From NCBI GenBank assembly GCA_900317685.1, contig ONHQ01000030.1:1-38393 (forward strand): DNA of 38,393 bases, in the 5' to 3' direction. This document shows positions 16,385 to 24,589 of this stretch, one piece after another. Source of the DNA: an uncultured Prevotella sp. (lineage in GTDB: Bacteria > Bacteroidota > Bacteroidia > Bacteroidales > Bacteroidaceae). The position numbers and the translations under genes were made by a program. Every line of letters starts with the position of its first letter. The first letter of the stretch is position 1. Below the pieces are notes generated by a model that saw only the letters and a list, made by a program, of their open reading frames with translations, was not told where the DNA came from and searched no databases.

Positions 16385-17092
16385 ATGACATTGGACGGAT
16401 TGATCGCTTTTGACCAGCACTTGCTGGTGATGCTCAATGGGAGTGATTCCATGTTTTGGGATCACTTCATACTCATTTTTACCAACGGCCTAACGTGGGT
16501 TCCCTTGCTCTTCACCCTTTTCCTACTTGTGATGAAGAACAATGAGACGATGGTGCAGATCGGTCTTGTGGTAGGCTGCGTGTTGTTGGGCGTTTTCCTC
16601 TCCGGTGGCATCAATGGCATGATCATCAAACCTTTGGTAGCGCGGCTACGTCCTTGTGACGACCCAATGCTGAAATATACCGTCGATGTGGTGAACAACT
16701 ACCGTGCGTCAGGGTTTAGTTTCTTCTCCAATCATGCTGCCAACACCATGGCGATCGCCGTGTTTATGATGTGGCTTGTGCGTAGTCGTCTGCTGAGCCT
16801 TACGCTCCTCTCTTGGTCCCTGCTCAATGGCTGGTCACGTATCTACCTCGCCCAGCACTATCCCTTGGATGTTGTCGTGGGCTGGCTGTGGGGAGCGATG
16901 ATGGGTAGCGTGGCTTATTATGTTTTCTACAGACTATATAATAAGGTGAGCCCGCCCGTCAACTACATCTCATCACAGTATACCACCACAGGCTACAGCA
17001 ACGTCGATATCCACAATGTCATGCTTGTGCTCACGCTCACGATCTGTGTGGCTATCATCTGCGCACTCTTGACCATGACAGGCAGCTATTGA
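16385..17092 (+). CDS. PAP2-family membrane phosphatase
   Basis: A 235-residue integral membrane protein of the PAP2 superfamily, whose members dephosphorylate lipids such as phosphatidate, undecaprenyl diphosphate or lipid A. All three catalytic motifs are visible: KPLVARLRP, SNHAANT in place of the usual PSGH, and SRIYLAQHYPLD with the catalytic His and Asp. About six hydrophobic helices are present. The extra C-terminal segment (from about 190) ends in another helix. The substrate cannot be read from sequence. It lies 15 bases after batE and 38 before queA, so it is probably co-transcribed with both. Confidence 0.88.
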   Translation: MTLDGLIAFDQHLLVMLNGSDSMFWDHFILIFTNGLTWVPLLFTLFLLVMKNNETMVQIGLVVGCVLLGVFLSGGINGMIIKPLVARLRPCDDPMLKYTVDVVNNYRASGFSFFSNHAANTMAIAVFMMWLVRSRLLSLTLLSWSLLNGWSRIYLAQHYPLDVVVGWLWGAMMGSVAYYVFYRLYNKVSPPVNYISSQYTTTGYSNVDIHNVMLVLTLTICVAIICALLTMTGSY

Positions 17093-17130
17093 CTTTCATC
17101 CTTTACTTATCAGTATTATACACAACGACA

Positions 17131-18396
17131 ATGGATACAAAACATATACATATCAGTGATTATAACTACGACTTACCCGACAGTCGTATTGCCAAGTTCC
17201 CGCTGAAAGAGCGCGACCACAGCAAATTGCTTATCTACGACCACGGTACGGTCAGCGAAGATATTTTCTACAATCTGCCACAGCACCTTCCTGCCGGTGC
17301 GCTGATGGTTTTCAACAACACCCGCGTCATTCAGGCGCGCATGCACTTCCGCAAGGAGACCGGTGCGCTCATCGAGGTGTTTCTCATGGAGCCTGCTGAG
17401 CCTGCCGACTACGAGCAGATGTTCCAGACAACCGGAAAGTGTAGCTGGCTGTGCATGGTCGGCAATCTGAAGAAGTGGAAAGAGGGTACGCTCCACCGCG
17501 ACTTTGAGATCAAGGGTCACAAACTCACCCTCAATGCCACAATGGACCGCAGCCGTACGGCTGAGAAGAGCGGTGGCACCAACTATTGGGTCGACTTTGA
17601 GTGGGACAACGACCAGGTCAACTTCGCCGACATCCTTGAGGCTGTTGGCGAGCTGCCCATCCCTCCCTATCTCAACCGCGAGACGCAGGAGAGCGACAAA
17701 ACCACTTACCAGACCGTCTACTCCAAGATCAAAGGCAGTGTGGCTGCACCGACGGCAGGACTGCACTTCACCGACCGCGTGCTCAAAGACGTCGACGCGC
17801 ATGGCATCATCCGCGATGAGGTCACGCTGCATGTTGGTGCCGGAACCTTCAAACCCGTGAAGTCTGAAGAGATAGAAGGCCATAATATGCACACAGAGTA
17901 TATCGTCGTCCATCGCCATACCTTTGAGCATCTCCTTGAGCATCAGTGTCGGGCCATCGCTGTGGGCACCACGAGCGTGCGCACCTTAGAGAGCCTTTAC
18001 TATATGGGTGTGAAGGCTTTGACCCATCCCGACATCTCGGAGGAAGAGCTGCACGTCAATCAGTGGGAGCCCTACGACCTGCCGCATGACGAACAGGGGC
18101 TCGTGATCGTCGACGGAAACAGTGTCACGGTGGAGCAGTCCATCCGTGCCCTTCTCGACTATCTCAATCGCGACGGCCTGGAAGCCCTCCATTCCAGTAC
18201 TCAGATCATTATTGCTCCGGGCTACACCTATAAGATTGTGAAGATGCTCATCACCAATTTCCATCAGCCTCAGAGCACGCTGCTGCTCTTGGTCAGTGCC
18301 TTCCTTCATGGCGACTGGCGCAAGGTCTACGACTATGCCCTCAGCCATGACTTCCGCTTCCTGAGCTATGGCGATTCCAGTTTGTTAAAAGTTTAA
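17131..18396 (+). CDS. queA: tRNA preQ1(34) S-adenosylmethionine ribosyltransferase-isomerase
   Basis: A 421-residue QueA. It transfers and isomerises the ribosyl group of SAM onto preQ1 at the wobble position of tRNA, giving epoxyqueuosine. Family landmarks include YDLPDSRIAKFPLKERDHSK at the start, FNNTRVIQARM, IPPYLNR, VAAPTAGLHFTDR, GAGTFKPV, and NFHQPQSTLLLLVSAF near the end. The open frame extends back to a TTG overlapping the PAP2 gene, but the ATG at 17131 gives the usual N-terminus. Longer than the E. coli enzyme (about 356), as in other Bacteroidetes. Confidence 0.95.
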   Translation: MDTKHIHISDYNYDLPDSRIAKFPLKERDHSKLLIYDHGTVSEDIFYNLPQHLPAGALMVFNNTRVIQARMHFRKETGALIEVFLMEPAEPADYEQMFQTTGKCSWLCMVGNLKKWKEGTLHRDFEIKGHKLTLNATMDRSRTAEKSGGTNYWVDFEWDNDQVNFADILEAVGELPIPPYLNRETQESDKTTYQTVYSKIKGSVAAPTAGLHFTDRVLKDVDAHGIIRDEVTLHVGAGTFKPVKSEEIEGHNMHTEYIVVHRHTFEHLLEHQCRAIAVGTTSVRTLESLYYMGVKALTHPDISEEELHVNQWEPYDLPHDEQGLVIVDGNSVTVEQSIRALLDYLNRDGLEALHSSTQIIIAPGYTYKIVKMLITNFHQPQSTLLLLVSAFLHGDWRKVYDYALSHDFRFLSYGDSSLLKV

Positions 18397-18400
18397 GTAT

Positions 18401-19627
18401 ATGAAGATAGGAGACAAAGTAAGTTTTCTCAGTGAGGTCGGCGGCGGAAAGGTGGCTGGCTTCCAGGGCAAAAACATCGTGTTGGTAGAGGACGAGGATG
18501 GTTTCCAGATCCCCATGCCCGTCAATGAGGTCGTTGTCGTCAAACAGGACGACTACACCACCGCCAATGTCATCAACAAACGCGCCGAGGCTGAGGAGCA
18601 CCGGGCTCAGGAGACACCGCTCAACCGTGGCGGACGCTCCGTCAAAGCCATGATGCAAGACGGTCAGGACGAGGAAGTGGACATGACGGTCGAGGACACC
18701 GTCGACGACACCAAAGAGGTCACTTACCGGCCGCAGGCCGTGGAGCGGCAGGGCGGCAACCAGCTTTCGGCTTATCTCGCCTTCGTTCCTGAAGATGTCA
18801 AGGAACTCATCAACAACCCGAAGTTCACGGTCAACCTTGTCAACGACTGCAACTATTATCTGAAATATACCTATCTTCAGGCCGAGGGCAACAGCTGGAC
18901 AGTGCTCTCTGAAGGTGAGGTGGAACCCAACACTGTGCTTTTCCTTGGAGAGCTCGGCCGTGAGGATGTCAACCATCTCGACCGTGTGGCAGTGCAGCTC
19001 ATTGCCTACAAGCGTGAGAAGCCGTTTATCCTCAAGCCCACTGTCGACGTTCAGCTGCGTCTCGATCCGGTGAAGTTCTATAAAGTGCATACGATGCAGG
19101 TCACCGACTTCTTTGAGTCTCCCTGTCTGCTCTACACGCTGGTGGAGAACGACAAAATCGCGCGGCCGCTCGTCCTTGACGCAAAGCGGCTCAAGGAAGA
19201 GATGTACGCCGGCAAGCAAACCGACGCTGCTGCTCAGGCTCCTACTGCCAAACAGCGTGAGCAACTGGTGAGCCGCTACACCGACGACCAGAGCAAGGGC
19301 AACAAGCGCAACTCGCCTTATATCCGTCATCGCGGTCTTGACGACGCACTCGTCGTCGACTTGCATGCTGAGGAAATCCTCGACACCACGCAGGGAATGA
19401 AGCCTGGTGAGATCCTCGACTATCAGCTCAAGGTTTTTCGCGACACGATGAACGCTCATCTGAACCGCAAAGGCCAGAAGATCGTCTTCATCCATGGCAA
19501 GGGCGAGGGCGTGCTGCGCCGTGCGCTCATCAACGATCTCACCTACCGCTACAAGAAATGCACCTATCAGGACGCCTCGTTCCAGGAATACGGCTACGGT
19601 GCCACGATGGTCACCATCAACTCTTAA
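18401..19627 (+). CDS. DUF2027 and Smr-domain protein
   Basis: A 408-residue cytosolic protein. The N-terminus (MKIGDKVSFLSEVGGGKVAG) is a small beta-barrel typical of DUF2027, a Bacteroidetes-specific module. A charged linker and a beta-rich middle domain follow. The C-terminal Smr (MutS2-like) domain at about 318-406 carries VVDLHAEEI and IVFIHGKGEGVLRRAL, with the DLH and HGKG motifs of the nuclease fold. Smr domains cleave or bind RNA and DNA, and some act in ribosome rescue; which applies here is unknown. It starts four bases after queA and ends 11 before nadE. Confidence 0.9.
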   Translation: MKIGDKVSFLSEVGGGKVAGFQGKNIVLVEDEDGFQIPMPVNEVVVVKQDDYTTANVINKRAEAEEHRAQETPLNRGGRSVKAMMQDGQDEEVDMTVEDTVDDTKEVTYRPQAVERQGGNQLSAYLAFVPEDVKELINNPKFTVNLVNDCNYYLKYTYLQAEGNSWTVLSEGEVEPNTVLFLGELGREDVNHLDRVAVQLIAYKREKPFILKPTVDVQLRLDPVKFYKVHTMQVTDFFESPCLLYTLVENDKIARPLVLDAKRLKEEMYAGKQTDAAAQAPTAKQREQLVSRYTDDQSKGNKRNSPYIRHRGLDDALVVDLHAEEILDTTQGMKPGEILDYQLKVFRDTMNAHLNRKGQKIVFIHGKGEGVLRRALINDLTYRYKKCTYQDASFQEYGYGATMVTINS

Positions 19628-19638
19628 ACGCAAGCAAA

Positions 19639-21579
19639 ATGGAATACGGATATATCAAGGTGGCCTCGGCAGTGCCTCTTGTCAGCGTCGCTAACTGCAA
19701 CGAAAACGTCAAGAACATCGAGAACCTTATTGCGCAGGCAGAAGGGCAGGGCGTGGAGATTATCGTTTTCCCGGAGCTCTGTCTTACAGGCTACACTTGT
19801 CAGGATCTCTTCCGGCAGCATGTGCTGCTCGATGCTGCCGAGGTGGCGGTCATGAAACTCCTTGAGTTCACCAACCAACTCGACATCATCGCCATCGTCG
19901 GAGCCCCCGTGCCCGTTGGTGATCTGTTGCTCAACTGTGCCATCGTCATTCAGAAAGGCCACGTGCTCGGCATTGTGCCAAAGACATATTTGCCCAATTA
20001 CAGTGAGTTCTACGAAAAGCGCTGGTTTGCTTCCGCCCAGGATCTGCGTCCCTGCACGTTCCACTATGCGGGCCATTCCATCTCTATCACCTCTTCGCCA
20101 CAGCTCTTCCGTACGATGGACGGCGTGACCTTTGGCGTAGAGATCTGCGAGGACGTGTGGGCACCGACGCCGCCGAGCAATCATCTGGCCTTGGCCGGAG
20201 CCGATATCATCTTCAATCTCAGTGCAAGCGACGAGCTCATCGGCAAGCACGACTACTTGCTCAGCCTGCTCGGCAATCAGAGCGCACGCACCATGAGCGG
20301 CTATGTCTATAGCAGCGCGGGCTTTGGCGAGAGTACGCAAGACGTGGTCTATGGCGGCAATGCACTGATCTATGAGAATGGTAAACTGATTGCCCAAGGT
20401 GAGCGCTTCTCCTTGCAGCCACAGTTGCAGACGGCACAGATCGATGTGGAATACCTGCGCTCGGAGCGACGGATGAACACGACGTTTACCAACGCTCAGC
20501 GCCGGATGATCAACGAAGACATCCGCTTTATCGATGCCGACGTTGTCGACCATCACGATTTCGTGTTGGAGCGTAGCATCAATCCGCATCCTTTCATCCC
20601 GCAGAGCGGCGACATGGAGCGGTCGTGCAATGAGATCTTCTCCATTCAGGTCATGGGTCTGGCACGCCGCATCGTCCACACTCATGCCAAGACGGTGATC
20701 GTCGGCGTGAGTGGGGGCTTGGATTCTACACTGGCCTTGCTGGTTTGCGTGAAGACCTTCGACAAGCTGGGCATGGACAGAAAAGGCATTGTCGGTGTCA
20801 CCATGCCGGGCTTCGGTACCACCGACCGTACCTATCACAATGCAGTCAGCCTGATGAATTCCTTGGGTGTGACCATCCGTGAGATCAGCATTGCCAAGAG
20901 TGTTACACAGCACTTCGAGGACATCGGACACGACATGCAAGTGCATGATGTCACCTACGAAAACGGGCAGGCACGCGAACGCACGCAGATCCTCATGGAT
21001 CTCTCCAACCAGCTTGGCGGTCTCGTCATCGGCACTGGTGACCTCTCGGAACTCGCTCTGGGATGGGCTACCTACAATGGTGACCACATGAGCATGTATG
21101 GTGTCAACGCCTCTATACCTAAGACCCTCATCAAGTATCTCGTAGAGTTTGTTGCCAAGACCGTTGACGACAAGAGTGCCTCGACGCTCTTCGACATCAT
21201 CGCCACACCGATTTCGCCCGAACTGATTCCCGCCGACGAGCACGGCAACATCAAGCAGAAGACCGAAGACCTTGTGGGTCCTTACGAGCTCCACGATTTC
21301 TTCCTCTATTATTTCCTGCGTTGTGGCTTCAGTCCCCGCAAGATCTTTATGCTGGCCTGTCATGTCTTCGACGGCACACATCCCCAGGAAGGTGTCTCTA
21401 TCTATTCCGAGGATACGATCCGTCACTGGCTCCGCACGTTCTGCCGCCGCTTCTTTGCCCAGCAGTTCAAGCGCTCCTGTCTGCCTGACGGTCCGAAGGT
21501 CGGCTCCGTCAGCCTCAGTCCGCGTGGTGACTGGCGTATGCCCACTGATGCCCAGTCGGCTTTGTGGCTGGGTGAATAA
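19639..21579 (+). CDS. nadE: Glutamine-dependent NAD+ synthetase
   Basis: A 646-residue two-domain enzyme that amidates nicotinic acid adenine dinucleotide to NAD+ using glutamine. The N-terminal nitrilase-type glutaminase has its catalytic triad: Glu46 (FPELCLTGY), Lys115 (PKTYLPNY) and Cys170 (GVEICEDVWAP). The C-terminal synthetase has the ATP P-loop GVSGGLDST at 356-364 and GTGDLSELALGWATYNGDHM. The frame is open back to 19558, overlapping the previous gene, but the ATG at 19639 (MEYGYIKVASAVP) fits the family. It is the last gene before a strong terminator. Confidence 0.97.
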   Translation: MEYGYIKVASAVPLVSVANCNENVKNIENLIAQAEGQGVEIIVFPELCLTGYTCQDLFRQHVLLDAAEVAVMKLLEFTNQLDIIAIVGAPVPVGDLLLNCAIVIQKGHVLGIVPKTYLPNYSEFYEKRWFASAQDLRPCTFHYAGHSISITSSPQLFRTMDGVTFGVEICEDVWAPTPPSNHLALAGADIIFNLSASDELIGKHDYLLSLLGNQSARTMSGYVYSSAGFGESTQDVVYGGNALIYENGKLIAQGERFSLQPQLQTAQIDVEYLRSERRMNTTFTNAQRRMINEDIRFIDADVVDHHDFVLERSINPHPFIPQSGDMERSCNEIFSIQVMGLARRIVHTHAKTVIVGVSGGLDSTLALLVCVKTFDKLGMDRKGIVGVTMPGFGTTDRTYHNAVSLMNSLGVTIREISIAKSVTQHFEDIGHDMQVHDVTYENGQARERTQILMDLSNQLGGLVIGTGDLSELALGWATYNGDHMSMYGVNASIPKTLIKYLVEFVAKTVDDKSASTLFDIIATPISPELIPADEHGNIKQKTEDLVGPYELHDFFLYYFLRCGFSPRKIFMLACHVFDGTHPQEGVSIYSEDTIRHWLRTFCRRFFAQQFKRSCLPDGPKVGSVSLSPRGDWRMPTDAQSALWLGE

Positions 21580-21650
21580 GGCGTTGTCAGGAAACAAAAC
21601 CGTATGCTTTCAGCCGGGAAAACGTTTCCTGCTGATGCTATAAAACCAAG

Positions 21651-21692
21651 AAAGCCCCAAGCAACCTGATTTGATGGTTGCTTGGGGCTTTT
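21651..21692. terminator. Strong bidirectional terminator
   Basis: A stem of about 16 bp (AAAGCCCCAAGCAACC with GGTTGCTTGGGGCTTT) around a 9-base loop ends in a T run on the plus strand and has an A-rich start that serves the minus strand. It separates the convergent nadE and DUF4840 lipoprotein genes. Confidence 0.92.
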
Positions 21693-21709
21693 GTCGTTGA
21701 TGCAATCAA

Positions 21710-22318
21710 TTATTTCGCGTTGAAGTAGAACGGCAGAGCTAAGCCGTTGGCAAGCAGGTTTGTTCCACCAGTGATGTTCTCGTAATCAAGGAAGACACCA
21801 ACTAAGACGATCCGCATTCCGAGGTCCTTTCCGCTCTTCACGCCATAAGAATTGGGGTATCCTGCATAGAAGGCCAGTGTGATCGTGTGCGATTTTCCAT
21901 TAGCCATCGTCGTGAATGTGAGCTTCTGGGGCTGGATGTGGAATGTCACGGGAGAGAGATTGTAGTAATAGGTGTAGCATTTCAGTATTTGCGTAGGAGC
22001 ATTCTCCAAACATTCCTTGGCAGTGGCATCGGACACGAAATGCGCGACCGAGTTGACATGGAAATTGTAGATCGTTACTGTCGAGTCGGTATCAAAGTTT
22101 ACGCTCGTAGCTACGGAGTCGACCTTAGCGGGCTTGTTGGTGAAGATGGAGTCGTAGTAGACCAGTTGGCCACTATGCTCTCCAGCTACAGACAGATAGG
22201 CAGAGTGCTGCTCTTCGCGTGTCAGACCATTGTCATCGTTGTCGTCGTCTAAGCAGGAAGTCATGGTCAGTGCTGCGATCATGCACAGCAACAGCGTCAG
22301 AATTGAAGTTTTTCTCAT
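21710..22318 (-). CDS. DUF4840-type lipoprotein
   Basis: A 202-residue predicted lipoprotein: MRKTSILTLLLCMIAALTMTSC ends in a lipobox (TMTSC), followed by an acidic linker (LDDDNDDN) that commonly marks surface-exposed Bacteroidetes lipoproteins. The beta-rich remainder resembles DUF4840. The ATG at 22318 is preferred over the one at 22366, because the latter overlaps the -7 box and delays the signal peptide. Monocistronic, with its own promoter. Function unknown. Confidence 0.8.
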   Translation of the reverse strand: MRKTSILTLLLCMIAALTMTSCLDDDNDDNGLTREEQHSAYLSVAGEHSGQLVYYDSIFTNKPAKVDSVATSVNFDTDSTVTIYNFHVNSVAHFVSDATAKECLENAPTQILKCYTYYYNLSPVTFHIQPQKLTFTTMANGKSHTITLAFYAGYPNSYGVKSGKDLGMRIVLVGVFLDYENITGGTNLLANGLALPFYFNAK

Positions 22319-22362
22319 TTTACTTTTTATTTGATTTAATGGAATGTTTTTATTGCTCAAAT

Positions 22363-22371
22363 GCAAAGATA
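22363..22371 (-). promoter_or_regulatory. Promoter -7 box of the DUF4840 lipoprotein
   Basis: TATCTTTGC on the minus strand, 44 bases before the ATG at 22318. No well-placed TTTG was found at -33. It overlaps the longer start, which argues for the shorter one. Confidence 0.65.
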
Positions 22372-22414
22372 CGGAAAAACTTGCACGTAGGAATGAAGAA
22401 AATCAAAAAAAATA

Positions 22415-22450
22415 GGTCCGTCCGCTCAGAGAAACTTATGCGGACGGACC
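22415..22450 (-). terminator. Terminator of the porin operon
   Basis: A perfect 11-bp stem GGTCCGTCCGC (22415-22425) and GCGGACGGACC (22440-22450) with a 14-base loop, 8 bases past the stop of the His-rich gene. On the minus strand it is followed by TATTTTTTTTGATT. Confidence 0.88.
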
Positions 22451-22457
22451 TTCAAGA

Positions 22458-22688
22458 CTATTCTGTCGTGTAGATCCAATAGACGAAGGCCATCAGTGCG
22501 ATGGCTGCTATGGACAGCAAGATGAAGATCAGTTTCTCGATAATAGGCTGCCTCTTCATGCTGTTGAAGTTATCACGCTTGTATCGCTCAGAATCATCCA
22601 TGTGGTGATGGTGGTGGTGATGATGCTGCTGCCCAGTAGCAGACTGCGTCTTTTGGAATGTTGTGTCCTGTGTTGAAGTCATATTCAT
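22458..22688 (-). CDS. Small membrane protein with a natural His8 run
   Basis: A 76-residue protein I do not recognise. The N-terminal half is polar and contains eight consecutive histidines (about residues 22-29) followed by Met-Asp-Asp. The C-terminal half has one transmembrane helix (EKLIFILLSIAAIALMAFVYWIY, about 51-73). The predicted topology places the His run on one face of the inner membrane, where it could bind Ni, Zn or Co. The gene starts 6 bases after the porin stop and ends at a terminator, so it is the second gene of a porin operon. A metal-related role is inference from the His run only. Confidence 0.7.
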   Translation of the reverse strand: MNMTSTQDTTFQKTQSATGQQHHHHHHHHMDDSERYKRDNFNSMKRQPIIEKLIFILLSIAAIALMAFVYWIYTTE

Positions 22689-22694
22689 TATTGA

Positions 22695-23813
22695 TTAGAA
22701 GCGGAAGTCGAGCTGCACGTCGATCATGTTGTAGTTTGGCTTAGCCAGATTACGGTCGTTGACGCGCATATATTCCGCATTGAGTTGTACGTTTTTGTTG
22801 AATAGATAATTGAAGCCGGCCTCATACTGCGTGCGGCTTGATCCCCACTCAGCAGACTGGCGGTAGAGGTCGTAGCGGGCTTTGGCATAAAGTTTCTTGC
22901 CGACTACAGGGGCGATGACCAGTGCATAGTAGGCATCAGCCTTGTTGCCAAGGGCTTCGTTGACGGTGCAGTCCTTGGTGCTGTTGCTGTTGGACTCCGA
23001 AACCATAGCCTTTCCGGTGGAGTGGACATATTCCGAGCGGAATGTCCAGTCCGAAACTTTGTATTCGGCCGAGATGGCATAGCGGTGCTGCGGCAGTTTG
23101 CGCACTTGGCTCTTGTGCTCTCCGCTTTCATCGGTCCAATTGCCTTTGCGTGCATAGGAACCTTCACTGCCAAAGACACCGAGGCGCATTCCGGCAACGG
23201 GCATTACCCAGATGCCGCCGATGATATCCTTTTGCTGGTCTACATCCTTGGTGTTGATACCCTGACCATTGTAGACGCCTACCTGATAGTGCAGCAGATT
23301 GCGCTTGTGAGCATTGGGCAGGAAGTCGCCCTGCACCTGTACACCGATGTCACGTCCGTTGCTGGCTCTGACACCGCTGCGGTCAGAGAAATAGCTGAGT
23401 TTGTTGATGGCTTGGGAATAGCTGAAGAATCCCTGCTCGATAGGGTGCATGGGATTCTCAAAGGTGAACGCACGCTTGAACTGACCAACCTTGACTTTGA
23501 AGAAATTATATTTCTGCCACTCGGTGAACGCATCTACGACACGCGGGGAGTTGCCCAGCGTGGACGTGTTGCCGTTGAACTGCAACTGCACTTTCCAATA
23601 CCAGTCGTGCTGGATGCGTCCTTCGAGGGCGATACGGCCCAGACGCAGGTTAAACGAGTTAGCCTTGGCGTTCTCTTGGTCGCTATATTGATATTGTGTC
23701 ATCACATAGCCCGAGAGCTTCACATCGTTGATCCATTGTGGCAACTTGGTTTCGGCTTGAGCCATTGAGGCAAAACCCAAAGACAACAGTGCCACGGCAA
23801 AAAGTTTCTTCAT
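22695..23813 (-). CDS. Outer-membrane porin, phosphate-selective O/P type
   Basis: A 372-residue outer-membrane beta-barrel. The signal peptide (1-20) ends AQA-E. The mature part shows alternating amphipathic strands, an N-terminal strand pattern (SGYVMTQYQYSD, NSFNLRLGRIALEGRI), SYFSDRSGVRASNGRDIGVQ typical of the porin O/P family, and the terminal Phe needed for barrel assembly. These proteins are annotated as phosphate or pyrophosphate porins by homology to Pseudomonas OprO/OprP, but the substrate of Bacteroidetes members is not established. The small His-rich membrane protein follows in the same operon. Confidence 0.88.
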   Translation of the reverse strand: MKKLFAVALLSLGFASMAQAETKLPQWINDVKLSGYVMTQYQYSDQENAKANSFNLRLGRIALEGRIQHDWYWKVQLQFNGNTSTLGNSPRVVDAFTEWQKYNFFKVKVGQFKRAFTFENPMHPIEQGFFSYSQAINKLSYFSDRSGVRASNGRDIGVQVQGDFLPNAHKRNLLHYQVGVYNGQGINTKDVDQQKDIIGGIWVMPVAGMRLGVFGSEGSYARKGNWTDESGEHKSQVRKLPQHRYAISAEYKVSDWTFRSEYVHSTGKAMVSESNSNSTKDCTVNEALGNKADAYYALVIAPVVGKKLYAKARYDLYRQSAEWGSSRTQYEAGFNYLFNKNVQLNAEYMRVNDRNLAKPNYNMIDVQLDFRF

Positions 23814-23905
23814 GTTTTAGTGTTTATTTGTCTCTTGTGAACAGATCCTTTATAGACTCAACATAGTTAAAGTGAAGAGTCAGTTGATAAAAGGCCATTA
23901 TTTGT

Positions 23906-23914
23906 GCAAATATA
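23906..23914 (-). promoter_or_regulatory. Promoter -7 box of the porin operon
   Basis: TATATTTGC on the minus strand matches TAnnTTTGY, about 93 bases before the porin ATG. No -33 TTTG at 19-21 bases was found, so it is less certain than the box for the tRNA. Confidence 0.55.
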
Positions 23915-23984
23915 ATTAAATTATAAGAGGTATGTTTCGCCACATTAAAAAAAATTAGTTGATAGTTAAATAAAACCGATTTTG

Positions 23985-24017
23985 TTTGGCGGAATGAAAT
24001 ATTTGTCGTATCTTTGC
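23985..24017 (+). promoter_or_regulatory. Promoter of tRNA-Pro
   Basis: TTTG at 23985-23988 and TATCTTTGC at 24009-24017 with a 20-base spacer match the Bacteroidetes consensus. The tRNA starts 70 bases downstream. Confidence 0.8.
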
Positions 24018-24086
24018 ACCCGCAATTCAGAAATCAACCTGCTGACTCTTGCAAAAGAGATCGCTTGTTGAAGAAGAAAAGCAAAG

Positions 24087-24160
24087 CGGGGTGTAGCGCA
24101 GTCCGGTAGCGCTCCTGGTTTGGGACCAGGTGGTCGCAGGTTCGAATCCTGTCGCCCCGA
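24087..24160 (+). tRNA. tRNA-Pro (anticodon UGG)
   Basis: A 74-base cloverleaf. The acceptor CGGGGTG pairs with CGCCCCG, the D stem is GCGC/GCGC, the anticodon stem CCTGG/CCAGG carries loop TTTGGGA with anticodon TGG, and the T arm is GCAGG-TTCGAAT-CCTGT. The discriminator is A; the CCA end is not encoded. A promoter and a terminator frame it. No duplicate of its 3' end was seen in the window, so there is no sign that it served as an attachment site here. Confidence 0.97.
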
Positions 24161-24164
24161 CGTC

Positions 24165-24198
24165 AAGAGAGTTTCTCCTTGTGAGAAGCTCTCTTTTT
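24165..24198 (+). terminator. Terminator after tRNA-Pro
   Basis: A 12-bp stem (AGAGAGTTTCTC with GAGAAGCTCTCT, one G-T pair), 5-base loop, then TTTT. It begins five bases after the tRNA. Confidence 0.88.
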
Positions 24199-24212
24199 GG
24201 TTATATACGCGT

Positions 24213-24241
24213 CCTGCTGTTTCGTACCCATCCTGCTGTTT
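24213..24241 (+). repeat. Short direct repeat in the tRNA/abiE gap
   Basis: CCTGCTGTTT occurs at 24213 and again at 24232, a 19-base spacing. The remainder of this gap of about 430 bases is AT-rich; besides the terminator, a possible operator and the abiEi promoter, nothing else is recognised. Confidence 0.45.
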
Positions 24242-24494
24242 TTGAGAGGGATGATGATTTTTTATGGTAATTAATTTAATTTGTTATCAGCTTATCGCTC
24301 ATCTTCGTACCTTTGTATGTGAAAAGACTTGGGCTTGGATAGCAGGCCCTTTAGTTTGACAAGAGGTTTCTCACTATAAGTTAAAATAATGAATATAAGA
24401 ACTTGTTGACATGGAATTAAGATTTGATTAACACATTTATGAATGTAAGGTGACTTGTAAGGCAAACGGTCAAAGTTTGATAAAAATGTAAAAT

Positions 24495-24524
24495 GTTACG
24501 GATATTATTTGTATTCTCCGTAAC
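24495..24524. promoter_or_regulatory. Inverted repeat upstream of the first abiE locus
   Basis: GTTACGGA (24495-24502) and TCCGTAAC (24517-24524) form a perfect 8-bp inverted repeat with 14 bases between, about 40 bases upstream of the abiEi -7 box. AbiEi antitoxins studied elsewhere repress their own promoter by binding inverted repeats, so this is a candidate operator. It could also be an upstream terminator, although no clear T run follows. Confidence 0.4.
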
Positions 24525-24563
24525 TTTTAACAAGAGACGTTCTTTATTCTCAACAAGTAGTTG

Positions 24564-24572
24564 TATCTTTGC
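24564..24572 (+). promoter_or_regulatory. Promoter -7 box of the first abiE locus
   Basis: TATCTTTGC lies 17 bases before the ATG at 24590. The implied transcript has a leader of only about 10 bases. No strong -33 TTTG is seen. Confidence 0.65.
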
Positions 24573-24589
24573 ACGCAAATAAGAATAAC

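Noticed and set aside
18341-19633. 430-codon minus-strand frame across the DUF2027-Smr gene
   Set aside because: Antisense shadow; the plus strand carries the Smr motifs and fits the gene spacing of the operon.
19624-21597. 657-codon minus-strand open frame across nadE
   Set aside because: It is fully antisense to a gene with intact NAD synthetase motifs. Such frames arise from the G+C-rich third positions of real genes here. Its translation shows no family signature.
24087-24160. tRNA-Pro as integration site of a genomic island
   Set aside because: The abiE region begins shortly after the tRNA, but no second copy of the tRNA 3' end and no integrase were found in the window.
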